From NCBI GenBank assembly GCA_014058105.1, contig JACGCM010001548.1, positions 62,001 to 126,000 on the forward strand: a DNA stretch of 64,000 bases, read 5' to 3'. The DNA is from Kingdonia uniflora (taxonomy: Eukaryota > Streptophyta > Magnoliopsida > Ranunculales > Circaeasteraceae). Shown here piece by piece: positions 43,800 to 54,700 of this stretch; the first letter of the stretch is position 1; the number at the start of each line of letters is the position of its first letter. The position numbers and the translations under genes are program-made. Below the pieces are notes generated by a model that was given only the letters and a program-made list of their open reading frames with translations, did no database searches and had not been told where the DNA came from.

Positions 43800-46762
43800 T
43801 GTTTATGTGCAATGTTGTTTTAGGATTTTTGTTAGTAGATTTAGTAATTTAGTTGTCTCAAGTTATAGCTAAATGTCTAAAGTCTGAGACTTGAGAGTAT
43901 TTTTTTTGTTTTAGACAATGCTGAAGCGTAAACAAGATTATGGACATGAGAAAAGACTAAAGATGAAAAAAAAGAAGACAAATTGGCCAAATCTAAAGTA
44001 GGATCTCTTAATAAATATTTTGGGAAAATTCAACAACCGGGGACTTCAAATGAAGTTTTGGTGACTGAAAATGTTTATGAGGATCATGGGGATGTAAATA
44101 TGGGTATTACTAAAGATCTTGGGATTAAAGCTGTTATTGAAGAAACCGAAAATGTTATTGAAGAAATTGGGAATGAGAATAATATTGAAGAAGTTGAAAA
44201 TGAGTGTGTTAATGAGGAAAATGAGAATGCGAATAATATTGAAGAAGTTGACGAGGAAAATGTTGATGAAGAAGATAAGAATGATAATATTCAAGTTTTG
44301 CTCGCTATCAATTACGATCCCGGGACTTGGGAGAGGGTTTATCAGTCGTTAAGGGACTCGTTAGTCAAAAAAGGTCCCATTACAGTCCTAAAGGATAATG
44401 AATCATTTCCGAAAGATGTTCGGAAAAGACACTTTGCTTCCACATATTATACTCATTATTTACCTAATGGGGGCAAACAATATAGGAAATGGCTTGTGTA
44501 TTCAGATTGCTCGAATAAGGTATTTTATTTTTGTTGCAAGTTGTTTAAACACGAAAAAATGACTACTTACTTGGCGAAAGAAGGAGTTGATGATTGGCGT
44601 AATCTTATTTCCAAGCTTAAATCCCATGAGACTAGTAATGAACATCTTATTAATATGAGCGCTTGGATTGAGTTGGAAATTCGCTTGAAGAAGAATATAA
44701 CGATCGACAAAATTGAACAAGATCGAATTCAACAAGAAAGAGAACGTTGGAAGCAAGTATTGGTGAGAATAATCGCGGTGGTAAAAACACTTGCTTGCAA
44801 TAATTTGGCTTTCCGTGGGAAGAAGGAGAAAATCGATGAACGTAATAATGGACTTTTCTGTAAGTTTATTGAAATGATTGCGGAGTTTGATCCGATAATG
44901 AAAGAGCATGTTCGACAAGTTAAAATAGAAAAACTTCATACTTATTATTTGAGTTATAAAACCCAGAATAAGTTGATACTCATATTAGCCGATGAGATCC
45001 AAGTTTCAATCATAAAAAAAATTCAAGAAGCAAGATATTTTTTGGTTATCCTAGATTGTACTCTGGATATGAGTCATGTGGAACAAATGTCCCTTGTTAT
45101 ACGATGTGTAGAAGTTTCAGAGAGTCCAATAAAGGTGGAAGAGTTCTTTATTAAATTTCAGAAAGTGGACGATACATCGGGTCTTGGGCTTTTTAACAAA
45201 TTGGAAGAGGTATTAAGAACTCTTCAACTCGACATTGATGATGTTAGAGGACAAGGATATGATAATGGGTCAAATATGAAAGGGAAACACAAAGGTGTTC
45301 AAAAAAAATTACTTGATGAAAATCTGAGGGCCTTTTATACGCCTTGTGGTTGTCATAGTCTCAATCTTTTAATATGTGACATGGCTAATTGTTGCACTAA
45401 AGCGTCACTTTTTATTAAAGTTATACAACGATTATATAATTTGTTCTCTTCTTCTACACAACGGTGGCAAGTTCTTAAAGACCATGTAAGTAGATTGTCA
45501 TTGAAGCCTTTGTTTGCAGCATGTTGGGAAAGTCATATTGAAAGTGTTAGGGCAGTAAAATTTTAAACTTCGAAACTAAGAGATGCGTTATTTCATTTAC
45601 CAAATACTACAAAAGATTCTAATGCAAAGAGCGAAGCAAATAACTTGGTTACTATTGAAATCGAGAGTTTTGAGTTTTTGGTTGGGTTGTATATTTGGTT
45701 TAATTTATTAAACATTGTTAATGCTGTAAGCAAATTTTTACAGAGCGAAGATATGCATATTGATATTGCTATAACCCGTTTAGAAGAACTCACAATTTTC
45801 TTTGAAAATTATAAAGATAATGGTTTCCAAGCTTGCATGGCTGAAGCAAAAGAGATTGCAATTAAATTGAATGTTGAATCGATGTTTCGTGAAAATCGGA
45901 AAATTCGTAGAAATGTGCAATTTGATGAAACTAGAAATGATAAAAGTCATGTGGTACTATCAGCTGAAGATGATTTTAGAGTGAATTACTTCTTGTATAT
46001 TTTAGACAAAGGTGGTGACAAGCTTAAGACTCGGTTTGAACAATTTAAAGAGTATGGAGAAAAGTTTGGTTTCTTGTTAGATTTGAAGAAGTTCAGATCT
46101 ACAAATGATAAGAAGTTGAAGGATTATTGTTTAAAGCTTGAAGGTTATCTGAAATATGACATGTGGTCTGATATTGATGGGAATCAGTTATTTTTAGAAC
46201 TAGATGTGTTGAAATTTTTTTTACCGGAGAAGATAACAATAGCTATTGATGTGCTTAATTATATAAACTCTAGTCATAGAGAATTAAATTTCCCAAATAC
46301 TTAGATTGTGTATAGAGTGGTCTTAACGATTCCGGTTACGGTTGCATATGCTGAAAGAACGTTCTCAAAGTTGAAGTTGATTAAATCCTACCTCCGGTCA
46401 ACAATGTCACAAGATAGATTGAATGGATTAGCTTTGTTATCAATTGAATATGATATGGTCGCTAAACTTGAATATGGAACATCATTGAAAATTTTGCCGC
46501 TCAAAAACCAAGGAGAAAGATTCAAGCACGCCAACGTATTTAATTTTTTGTGTGTATTTTTGTGAAGTGGATCGTGTAAGCTATAAATCACCAAGATTTA
46601 TTTCCCCCTCTAGAATGTAATTTTTGATTCGGTTATCTATTAATGAAATTAACCGCCATATTTTGCTAAAAAAAATTTGAAGTTAATTTTTTTAAAAATA
46701 TACATAATGGGCACCATTTTTTAGGTTCGCTTTAGGCAACCAGAAACCTAGCACCGGCTCTG
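43800..46762 (+). mobile_element. hAT transposon 2 (TTF-type), right end visible
   Basis: The right end reads CACCGGCTCTG at 46752-46762; its inverse CAGAGCCGGTG is the common end of this plant hAT group. No matching left end is visible near 43800. The left terminus may have been lost at the joint with hAT element 1. A possible 5' UTR intron ends at TTTTAG just before the ATG at 43918. Confidence 0.55.
43918..46564 (+). pseudogene. hAT transposase 2 (TTF zinc finger, DUF4371), nearly intact
   Basis: The ATG at 43918 opens MLKRKQDYGHEKRLKMKKK. A one-base shift in an eight-A run then moves to the main frame (KLAKSKVGSLNKYFGKI). The order is: an acidic Glu/Asn-rich linker (IEEVENECVNEENENAN); the TTF finger region around FYFCCKLFKHEK and HETSNEHL; the DUF4371 core with RGQGYDNGSNMKGKHKGVQ (catalytic Asp) and YTPCGCHSLNLLICDMA; and the C-terminal dimerisation domain AERTFSKLKLIKSYLRSTM. 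Only two stops break about 880 codons: TAA at about 45564 (after AVKF, CAA expected) and TAG at about 46304 (TGG expected). Both fit C-to-T changes on one or the other strand. It is the best-preserved transposase here. Confidence 0.82.
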
Positions 46763-47177
46763 GTCTACAAATGATAGGTGGATTTTGGGGTGTCTGCATC
46801 CTTTTCTTCACTGTGATGCACCAGCTAACCTACGATCTTGTACTGTATGCTTCTTTTTCATTTAATAATAATAATAATAGGAAAATAAAGTGTTACTGAC
46901 CAAAAAAACATTTGTTCTCTCTATTGGCATGCTTTATCCTTTTTTTCTTCATATAATAAACTGGATTTTTAGCAAATCCTCTGATTAATAAACAGAAAGA
47001 GAGTTACAAGATGAAGGCCTTCTCCCCCAAAAGAACCAAGGTCAAAACAAAAATATAGTCACTTCATCTCATACACTGTCCTAGCTGCCTCTTCAAATAT
47101 GATTTTCTTTAAGTCTTCAAAGAATGAACTTGGGCTAATCTCAAAATACACACAACTTGAATGTGTATAAGCTATAA
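46763..47177 (-). other. 3' end of a LINE interrupted by Harbinger element 2
   Basis: On the minus strand the last codons of a LINE RNase H gene read IAYTHSSCVYFEISPSSFF and KKIIFEEAARTVYEM, ending at a TGA (47059). The joining N-terminal part is on the other side of the Harbinger insertion (54177 upward). The rest toward 46763 is untranslated. Confidence 0.5.
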
Positions 47178-47440
47178 GGGCATCTCCTAAAGTGCCTCAC
47201 TACCTTGGATTTATAGGTGCCACATAGGATTTTCGTGATCCAACAGTGCCCCACTATCTTGGTTTTTAGTCTCAAATAGCAAGGCTGAGTCTTGGAATCC
47301 ATGACTCAGTCTTGCATTTTAAGTTTGTGATTGGGCGCCCAAGTGTTGGGCGCATGTTCTATTTTTAAACAGGCGCCTAAGTAATTTTTTTTAATTAGGC
47401 GCCCAACTCTTAGGCGTCTGTTCCACTGAGTAAATTCGTT
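47178..47440. repeat. Left TIR and subterminal GGCGCC stems of Harbinger element 2
   Basis: The TIR is 47178-47208. Then come inverted GGCGCC-centred sites: GGGCGCCCAAGTGTTGGGCGC (near 47335-47353), AGGCGCCTAAG (about 47371) and TTAGGCGCCCAACTCTTAGG (about 47395-47414), followed by CGTCTG and GAGTAAATT. Copies recur at 50855-50964, at 54006-54084 and in the neighbouring MITE. Confidence 0.75.
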
Positions 47441-47714
47441 GGAGCTTCTTAAACTTAAGTCATTTCCCTCTCTTCACCACTTTTCCAAAAACCATTTCCA
47501 TCCCTTCACCACTTAAGAAAAAACCTAACCCAATTGTACCACAACTCTCCTTCACTCTATTGGGATCAAATAAGGTTTGAAATTCTTTAAGGTTGATCTC
47601 TCAAGGTAAGCTCTTGTTTAATTTTACCATATCCCTTTCAATTTTCTAGATTTTTATATTATAGGGTTTTAAGTTTTTCATGATTATTAATTCTATATAT
47701 ATGCAAATTATTAG

Positions 47715-49157
47715 ATGAGTTCCTCGAATACAACGCAAGAGAAAGATTCCATTACCGACAGTAATTTGAATCAATCTAACAATTTTGGACAGCAACAACA
47801 AATCCTACCTAATTGGTTATAATTTACTTATTCCCCTCAACCTTAATAATCTCAATCCCAACCTTTTCAATCTTTTAACTCGCCCAACAATTGGGTGCAA
47901 CCCTCTCATCCGTTCATAGCACCCAATAATTGGGGATAACCCTCTCAGTTCGCCATTCCCACTCAATTCCAACATCCTTCTTCATTTTCCAATCCCCCAC
48001 AATCTCAATTATCTCAATTACATGGTACTCAATCGATTGACTTATCTCAATCTGAAGAGGCGGGGGTTGTTGATGGATAAAAAAACAAAGGCAAACGTCG
48101 TTCGACAATGAAAAATATCAATAAAGGGGGGGGGGGGTCTTAGTTGTTGAAATGGATGGGTACTCAAAACAATTTTTTTGCAAATGCTTAGGTTCATGTC
48201 TCGGAGGATAGAATCAAAAGCAACAGCCATCAACTTGATGTTTTTTGGGACTCGGTTTTGGATGCATTTCATGATTTTTATCAACAGGATGGTGAACAGG
48301 TTGAACGTTCAGTTTCATCTTTAAAAAATCATTGGTCGAATATGAATCGTGCTTACAAGGTTTATGGGACTTGTTTGAAAAATGTTATGCAAGGTCCAAT
48401 AAGCGGTATGCAACGAGAAAATTTGGTAAGTAATTCAAAAATTTTCATTACTAATAAATTATAAACTATTTTTACCAAAAGTATACATTTTTATTTATTG
48501 TTTTAATCTATTTTATAGGGCGATGCCGCCAAAATGATTTATGAAGCACATGGGAAAAGCAAATGGTTGTATAAAGATGCTTATGAAGTTTTATGCTGTC
48601 ATCAATGTTGGAAAATATTGTATGACCAACACCCAGACACTTTAGCTCGCAATGTGCGAATGAAGCAAATATAAAATTCTAGCCCTGGAATGTCTACTCC
48701 GGTAACACCCAACACACTCATTAGCTCCAACACATACTCTCCAGTACTTGTCAGGGATGAGGAGACGGAACGTTCCGGCGGTATCAAAAGTGCTAAACTA
48801 AGGGATAAGAATGAAAAAAGGCAAAATCTTCTCATTGAACGCCAAAATGTACTTATTAGTCGCCTTGAACGAATGGAAAAAAATAATGAAGAGTATGTTC
48901 CTGAGAGAGATAAGAAGAAAGAAGAGTACATATCTGAGAGAGATAAGAAGAAGAAAGTGAGAGATGCCCGTATAATGGAGTTAAGAGAATGGAAGACAAA
49001 GGCCGTGATGAATTTAGAAGTTTAATTTCAAGCCCAAAATGATCAAAAGGTGATGGCGATGGACATGTCTACTTTGGACGACACTCAAAGAATTTATTGG
49101 GAGGCACAACGTAATGCGGTTATGGCAAAAATATTTAAAGCTAATAATAATGCCTAA
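47715..49157 (+). pseudogene. Harbinger ORF1 of element 2 (Myb/NAM-associated), broken
   Basis: Starts MSSSNTTQEKDSITDSNLNQ at 47715, with a Gln/Asn/Pro-rich N-terminus. A run of 13 G (48126-48138) spoils the frame before the Myb-like region, which reads VHVSEDRIKSNSHQLDVFWD and VSSLKNHWSNMNRAYKVYG (48258-48425). An intron follows (donor GTAAGT at 48426, acceptor ending TTTTATAG near 48519). Exon 2 has GDAAKMIYEAHGKSKWLYKD with CWKILYDQHP, the NAM-associated pattern. It ends in a long Lys/Arg/Glu coiled coil and a tail KIFKANNNA, stop at 49155-49157. Stops at about 47818, 48078, 48672 and 49023 break it. The partner transposase is convergent. Confidence 0.78.
48126..48138 (+). repeat. Run of 13 G in ORF1
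   Basis: Homopolymer within ORF1 exon 1. The reading frame before it (KNINKG) and after it (LKWMG) do not match, so the run marks a length-change frameshift. Confidence 0.85.
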
Positions 49158-49328
49158 GATGCTATGGCTAAAGTTTGGCAGTATTTTAGTGATTTTTATT
49201 TAATATATTTGAATTTATATTGAAATTGAAATAAATTTTTTAAATACATTTCATAAAATACTTACTTGAAATTACATAAAATTGATATAAAGTTGCGTTT
49301 ACATAAAAATTACAAATTATTGAAAATG

Positions 49329-50675
49329 CTAGTTGTTTCCTTGATGCTTCCACAAATGCTTAATGAGATCATTTCGAAGTTTCATATACTTATCCAAACT
49401 TGTCATTTTATCGTACTTCGTAATGTATCCTTGCAAAGTGACCTCATCCCGATTCAAGTCAATTGGTTGAGGGTCTACGACAAAATGCTCAGTCAATAAG
49501 CTTACTTCCTACCTATTGTATTCTTCCTCGATGATCATGTTATGCATAATTATACATGTTTGCATTATTTTACCAAGGTTTTTGGTTGACCAACTTCTTG
49601 CCGGACCTTTCACAATTGCAAATCGAGATTAAAGCACACCAAAAGCTCATTCTACATCTTTTCGATATAACTCTTGTTGCTTGGCCAAATATTTCTCTGT
49701 ATTACCTCGGGGAAATCGTAAGGTTTGAACAAGCGTTGCCCATTTCGGATATATACCATCCGCCAAGTAGTATCCCATGTTGTATGGTTTTATATCGACT
49801 TCAAAGTTGTAAGGTAGAGAACGACCAAGATAAATATCTCGAAAGAGATGCAATTGATCAAGAGCATTTACGTCGTTGTTGGAACCAGGCATTCCAAAAA
49901 AATAATGCCATATCCATAAATCATGAGATGCCGCAGCTTTTAAAATGATTGTTGGTGTTTTCTTATGCCCCGTGTATTGACCCGCCCAAGCCGTAGGGCA
50001 ATTTTTCCACTCCCGATGCATGCAATCCAAACTGCCTAGCATGCCGGGAAATCCACGCTTCTCGACAACGTACAACAACCGTTTTATATCGTCCGGAGTT
50101 GGCGATCTCAAATACTCCGCACCGAATTGCGCAATCATGGCATTACAAAATCTCGTAAGGGGTTCAATTGTTGTTCCCTCTGTAACCCAAGCATATTCAT
50201 CACAGCTGTCCGCCGACACTCCTAATGCAAACATACGGAATACCGCCATAATTTTTTGATAAAGTGATTAACCCAAAACATTTGCACAATTTCTCTTTCG
50301 AGCAAAAAACTTGTCATAAGCAACCACCGCATTCAAAATACGATCGAAACGTCCTCGGCTCATACAGAATCTTCAACAAAAATTATCACTTCTGTAAACA
50401 TTTTCATTACGGAAGTAGTCATGCATAAGTAACTTATTATAGAAAACACGTGAGCGATTTATGGTTTTATGCCTGACAACCGAACCGATACGAGTTCTTG
50501 AAGATTTCACCTCTTCTAATTCTTCAATTTCAGCTTAATTTCGTAATATCTCTAGCTTATTCTCATCAATAACATCATCATCACTATAATCGGTTAAAGA
50601 TTGCTCAATATCCTCTTCATCTTCCTCCTGTGATGAAGAATCGATGAAAATATCAAGAATTGCCTCAAAATTCAT
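49329..50675 (-). pseudogene. PIF/Harbinger transposase of element 2, catalytic residues kept but nonsense-mutated
   Basis: From the ATG at 50675-50673 it reads MNFEAILDIFIDSSSQEEDE, an acidic N-terminus, then FYNKLLMHDYFRNENVY. The DDE core is in a 200-codon frame (50249-49647): GMLGSLDCMHREWKNCP (first Asp), FFGMPGSNNDVNALDQ (second Asp), GYYLADGIYPKWATLVQTL, and YRKDVE (third, Glu). Directly after that Glu an Arg codon has become TGA (CGA expected), and soon a Gln codon TAA (CAA expected). The C-terminus (IIMHNMIIEEE, MKLRNDLIKHLWKHQGNN) follows, with a stop at 49331-49329. Stops also lie near 50541 and 50270. All three catalytic acids are intact, unlike in element 1. Confidence 0.85.
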
Positions 50676-50854
50676 CAGATATGGAACACAACACTAAAAT
50701 TTAAGTAAGAGAATTTCAGAATTGATTTGTGGATAATATGAGCTTTGTCTATTTAGTTTATATAGTCTCTTCGCAAAATAGGGTCGTTAAGGACCAAATA
50801 TAGCCATTACCAACAAAATATAACCATTTGAAACAAATATAGCTGTTGGAAGAA

Positions 50855-50964
50855 AAAAAAATTTACTCAGCAAAACAGGCACCTAAGATTGAGGTGCCTG
50901 ATTGAAAAAAATAATCAGGCGCCTATTTCTTAGGCGTCTGTTTTGCAGAGTAAATTTATTTTTC
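50855..50964. repeat. Internal palindrome between the Harbinger core and PMD module
   Basis: Two inverted arms of about 48 bp around AAAAAATA. The left arm carries TTTACTCAGC-AAAACAGGCACC; the right arm carries GGCGTCTG-TTTTGCAGAGTAAA. Each arm has its own GGCGCC-like stem. The right arm matches the left subterminal region of the element (47405-47436) in the same orientation. It looks like two transposon ends joined inside the element. Confidence 0.75.
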
Positions 50965-51196
50965 CTGGAAGCGTGCAAATTGCAATGAAAACTATGAAGA
51001 ATATAACACAAGATGATACTTGTAAATTGTATAGCACAATATGCTGCTTCTAAATTGTAAATTGTAAATTGCATAAGAAGATGCATTCTTGAAATTGCAT
51101 AACACAAGATAACAAAAACAAAAGATTCCATTGAAAACTATAAACAACTAAAAATCATCCAACCTCACATGATCCTCATACAACACCCATACAACA

Positions 51197-53470
51197 CTAA
51201 ACAAAAGATGTCATTCCCCGCGTACGTCTTAATCGTCGGGGAGGATCGGCCCCACCTTCATATGTCCTTCCCCGCGAACCCCTCCCCCGTGAAGTCCCTG
51301 CTTGAGATGTTCCCGCTTCACCTTCGCCATCTTCCCAATCGACTACAATCCCCTGATACATAAAAAATGGGATTATCAATATTAATTAAAACTATAAATA
51401 TTAATTAAACAGAAAATATATCATAAGATGTTTAAACAACTTACTTCCCCATCTAAATAGTCATTCAATTGGGAAAGACGACCCTCTGCACGCCTCAAGT
51501 CCTTTGTCAAATGTGTAATACGACTCTCATCATGAAGGTGTCGAGCCTCTAAATCTAATGTCCTATCAAGTGTAAGCTTTTGCATACCCTCAGTCATAGC
51601 GAAAGAATCATATCCTGCTGGTACGTCTGTAGTAAAGGTCAATGCAATAGAAGGAATGGTATGCCACGTGATCCCATGTGGCGACCCTAACTTCATAATC
51701 CATCCAGGGTAATCACCAAGCCGTGGGGGAGGGATTTGTGTCTCCTGAGTAGAAAAATCTTTAGTGGGAAGCTCTACATGTGGAAAGGTAACTCCACTTG
51801 TCAAAGCACCAAGGCCTGTGATGTCAATGTTTAGACACCTCGTAATATCCGACACGAGTGCACCATGTGAAACATGCCTCCAATATGCATCATAGTCGAC
51901 ATGGTGACCCACAATATAATGTTGTGCTTCAATCCAACCTGCTGCCCAGAGGGAATGAACCACATTAAAAGTCGGGAAGCAATGGAGTTTCTTTGGAGGG
52001 TCTTACATTACTGCACGATACTCTAGTTGAGCCCAACAATAATCCCCAAGATACCACTCGTATCCACCAAATGGGCATTGCAGGAGTACTCTTTTAAGAC
52101 AGATATTGCCGGCGATGATTACCTCCCGTTTTAGTGCATCTTTCATATTTCTAAAGGGGTCCCATGGCATCTTGTTGATTGTACGCAAATCCAGTTGTTT
52201 CCTCATTAGTTCTAGATGATGCTTCGCCTTATTTCCTGTAACTTTTCATCTTTTAGTTTGCCAGGCAGACATCCTTGGCCAAAAATCATCCAACCTATTA
52301 TCTATCAAGATATGATGGCCTATCTGACAATACTCGTAGCAATGATACTGCAGAAGATAAAAAAAAATAAAATTACCCAAATAATCTTGAATTCTAAAAA
52401 TATAAATAACTAGTACTATTAATTAAAAATATTTTACCTCGATCAATTGGAAAAGGCCGCCGATGTATTTTACCTCCTATTTCAATGCTTGGTCAAGGCA
52501 GTAGTAGAGATGCCTTAATATAGTGTAGCCGAAGTCTATCGTATAAGCCTTGTTTTCCAAAATGACAATTGGACATAACAGCTCCAGTCGAGCCCAACTC
52601 TTCGAGTTCTCAAATAAGACACCTCCAAAGTACAATAGCATAAATGCTCTAAAGATTGTATTAGCATTAACGGGATCTCTGATGTTTACTCTGGTATGGT
52701 CAAGGTAAGTTCGGAGGTGAGCAAAACTAATGCATCCATTTTCATAATCTGTAGGCATTATATTGGGAAAAACCCTTATGGCGTTACCGTAATCCGTGGA
52801 TGACTCATCAAATTTCATCGGCTCTCCTGTCCCAATACCTATCTCGGTAAGCACAGTAAAATCTCTAGGAGTGATCCTTAGCTCTCCACAAGGTAGGTAA
52901 AATTTGTGAGTTGTTGGCCACCAACGTTCAATCATTGCCAAAATTACTTGGTTGTTTCCATTCCCAATTTTACAATCAAATACACTCATCAAATTGGTAG
53001 CCTTTAATCTCTAATTTAAGTGAGGTACCTCAATAAGAATTAAGTAAATTTGGTAGAGCTTGACTAATATCGATCTACATTTAAATCAAACTCGAGCCTA
53101 TAAAGGCATTAATAAACATAAATAAGAATATCTAAATTAAATTCAATGGAAGTAAATACTTTAAAATAAGTATAAAACCAATAATTTACTAATAAGCATT
53201 ATTTTAACTTACCAATGTAGTAGCAACTAATGTAGACAAATGATCCTTCCTATCCGGTTGTGTGAGTTGCCGAAAGTCACGCGCTTCATGAGTTTGAGGA
53301 AGAGGTGGAGGAGGTTCAATTGAGACATTGACGACTTCTTCAAAATCGTTTCTCCGCTTTTTGCCTGATAAAAAGTACAATTAGGAAACATGACCTTCGC
53401 TATAATCGGACTTGGATCCCTTTTCATCACCGATTCCGTTATATTCTCACCCCTCTAACGACATCATCAA
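51197..53470 (-). pseudogene. Plant mobile domain (PMD) protein gene inside Harbinger element 2, nearly complete
   Basis: The N-terminal exon is Pro-rich (SIEPPPPLPQTHEARDFRQL, about 53330) and ends at a donor GTAAGT near 53210. The core exon (52992-52477) has VILAMIERWWPTTHKFYLPC, GELRITPRDFTVLTEIGIG, and FRAFMLLYFGGVLFENSKSW, the PMD hallmarks. Further exons have LQCPFGGYEWYLGDYCWAQL, HSLWAAGWIEAQHYIVGHHV, and a long C-terminal coiled coil (ESRITHLTKDLRRAEGRLSQ). A basic Arg/Gly tail (SRGRGSRGRTYEGG) ends at 51197. At least four stops interrupt it (near 53010, 52475, 52253 and 52003). It shares motif order with the PMD gene of element 1 but little sequence by eye. The basic tail suggests a nucleic-acid-binding protein in the nucleus. 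Confidence 0.82.
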
Positions 53471-53989
53471 ATTTTGCATTAATAAACATATACTAATTTA
53501 TATAATGACCAATAGAGTATACTCAGGGCAATAGGCAGTATTGAAATCAATAAGAGGGTGTCAAATTCTTATGATTACAGCATAATGTCAAATTCTTAGC
53601 AAGCACCAATGCGTGTTCGTCGTTTTCAACATTATTTTCCACACAATACCTTAATTTCGACACATTGGAGTTAAACTTTGGGATGCAAGAGGAGTGGAAA
53701 TTGTTGATTTCAATACTATGAAAGCCAAATTCAATCAATACCCTAAATTATACCAAGAAATCACAATATTAGGAAAATTTTACAATACACTAAAATACAT
53801 TAAGAAATCACAAAATCAAGTGAATACTCTAAATTAACAAGTAACAAATTGTTGGAATGATACCTTTACTTCAATTACACTAAGGAAATTTGAAATAAAT
53901 GTATATATATATATGGAGAGAAATAGATACCTGAAGAAAAGTGTAGGAAGGGATGAAATTTGACAAGAGAGGACCAACAAATTTGTCTT

Positions 53990-54173
53990 TGAAGCTTCAG
54001 TCCATCAGGCGCCTAAGACTTAGGCGCCTAATTTTTTTATTAATAATTTGGGTGCCCAAGTGTTATGCGCCTATTTAAAATCCAAGTCAGGTACTGTTAG
54101 AAGAAATAGAGTCTCACTACCTTGGATTTTCCTTTTTTTCAACCAAGGTAGTGATGTACTTTAGGAGATGCTC
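53990..54173. repeat. Right subterminal stems and TIR of Harbinger element 2
   Basis: AGGCGCCTAAGACTTAGGCGCC (54007-54028) is a near-perfect palindrome, followed by a weaker pair ending GCGCCTA near 54081. The right TIR occupies 54143-54173. Confidence 0.75.
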
Positions 54174-54700
54174 TAAGGTCCGCTGCTCGATTAGTCTCCC
54201 TGATAGTGGAAGGATATCAAAGCTTTCCATCCCATTAATATGATTCTGCACTCTTTTTAGGGTTACTTCCCAAGGCACAGTGGTATCCTACAATAATTTG
54301 GGAGTCAATAGCCACCACTACTCTAGTTTTACCACATCTTTTAGAGCTCAAGAAGAATAAGCCCTGCTTCAACTGTTTTGAGCTCAAGAAGGGAAACAAA
54401 ACTTGTGTTAGCAGTACCAGATGCAATTGCATTGCTTTGTTTATCTAAAATTAGAGCTATAAACCAATAGGTACAGGTTCCCACTTGTACTTAATTGTAG
54501 CGCTCGTGGTAAATTATGCATAAAGAATCCTACTACTAAAATCTGGCTGTTGCCTGGATAATCAGCCCAAGATATCATGGCATGATAGCTTAAGCTTAAT
54601 CTCCATAATAAGCTTGAACAATACCCTCTTTGTAGGATAGTGACACTTCCAAATATTTTTCAATTTCTTTTTGCCTAGATATGTTAGAAGAAAGCACTAA

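Larger units (their letters stand above)
47178..54173. mobile_element. PIF/Harbinger transposon 2 with TIRs, TAA duplication and a PMD gene
   Basis: 6996 bp. Left end GGGCATCTCCTAAAGTGCC; the right end inverse is GAGCATCTCCTAAAGTACA. The match goes on through CACTACCTTGG. TAA is on both sides (47175-47177 and 54174-54176). Order: subterminal GGCGCC stems, ORF1 (plus), transposase (minus, convergent), an internal palindrome, the PMD gene (minus), subterminal GGCGCC stems. It inserted in a LINE RNase H sequence whose frame is restored on removal. The genes have several stops, so it is inactive today. Confidence 0.92.

Noticed and set aside
44046..44294. Minus-strand hydrophobic frame (Ile/Asn/Phe-rich)
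   Set aside because: Shadow of the Glu/Asn-rich linker of the hAT 2 transposase.
29486..53000. The PMD genes as intact host genes of the MAIN/MAIL1 type
   Set aside because: Both lie inside Harbinger ends and carry stops, frameshifts or an LTR insertion.
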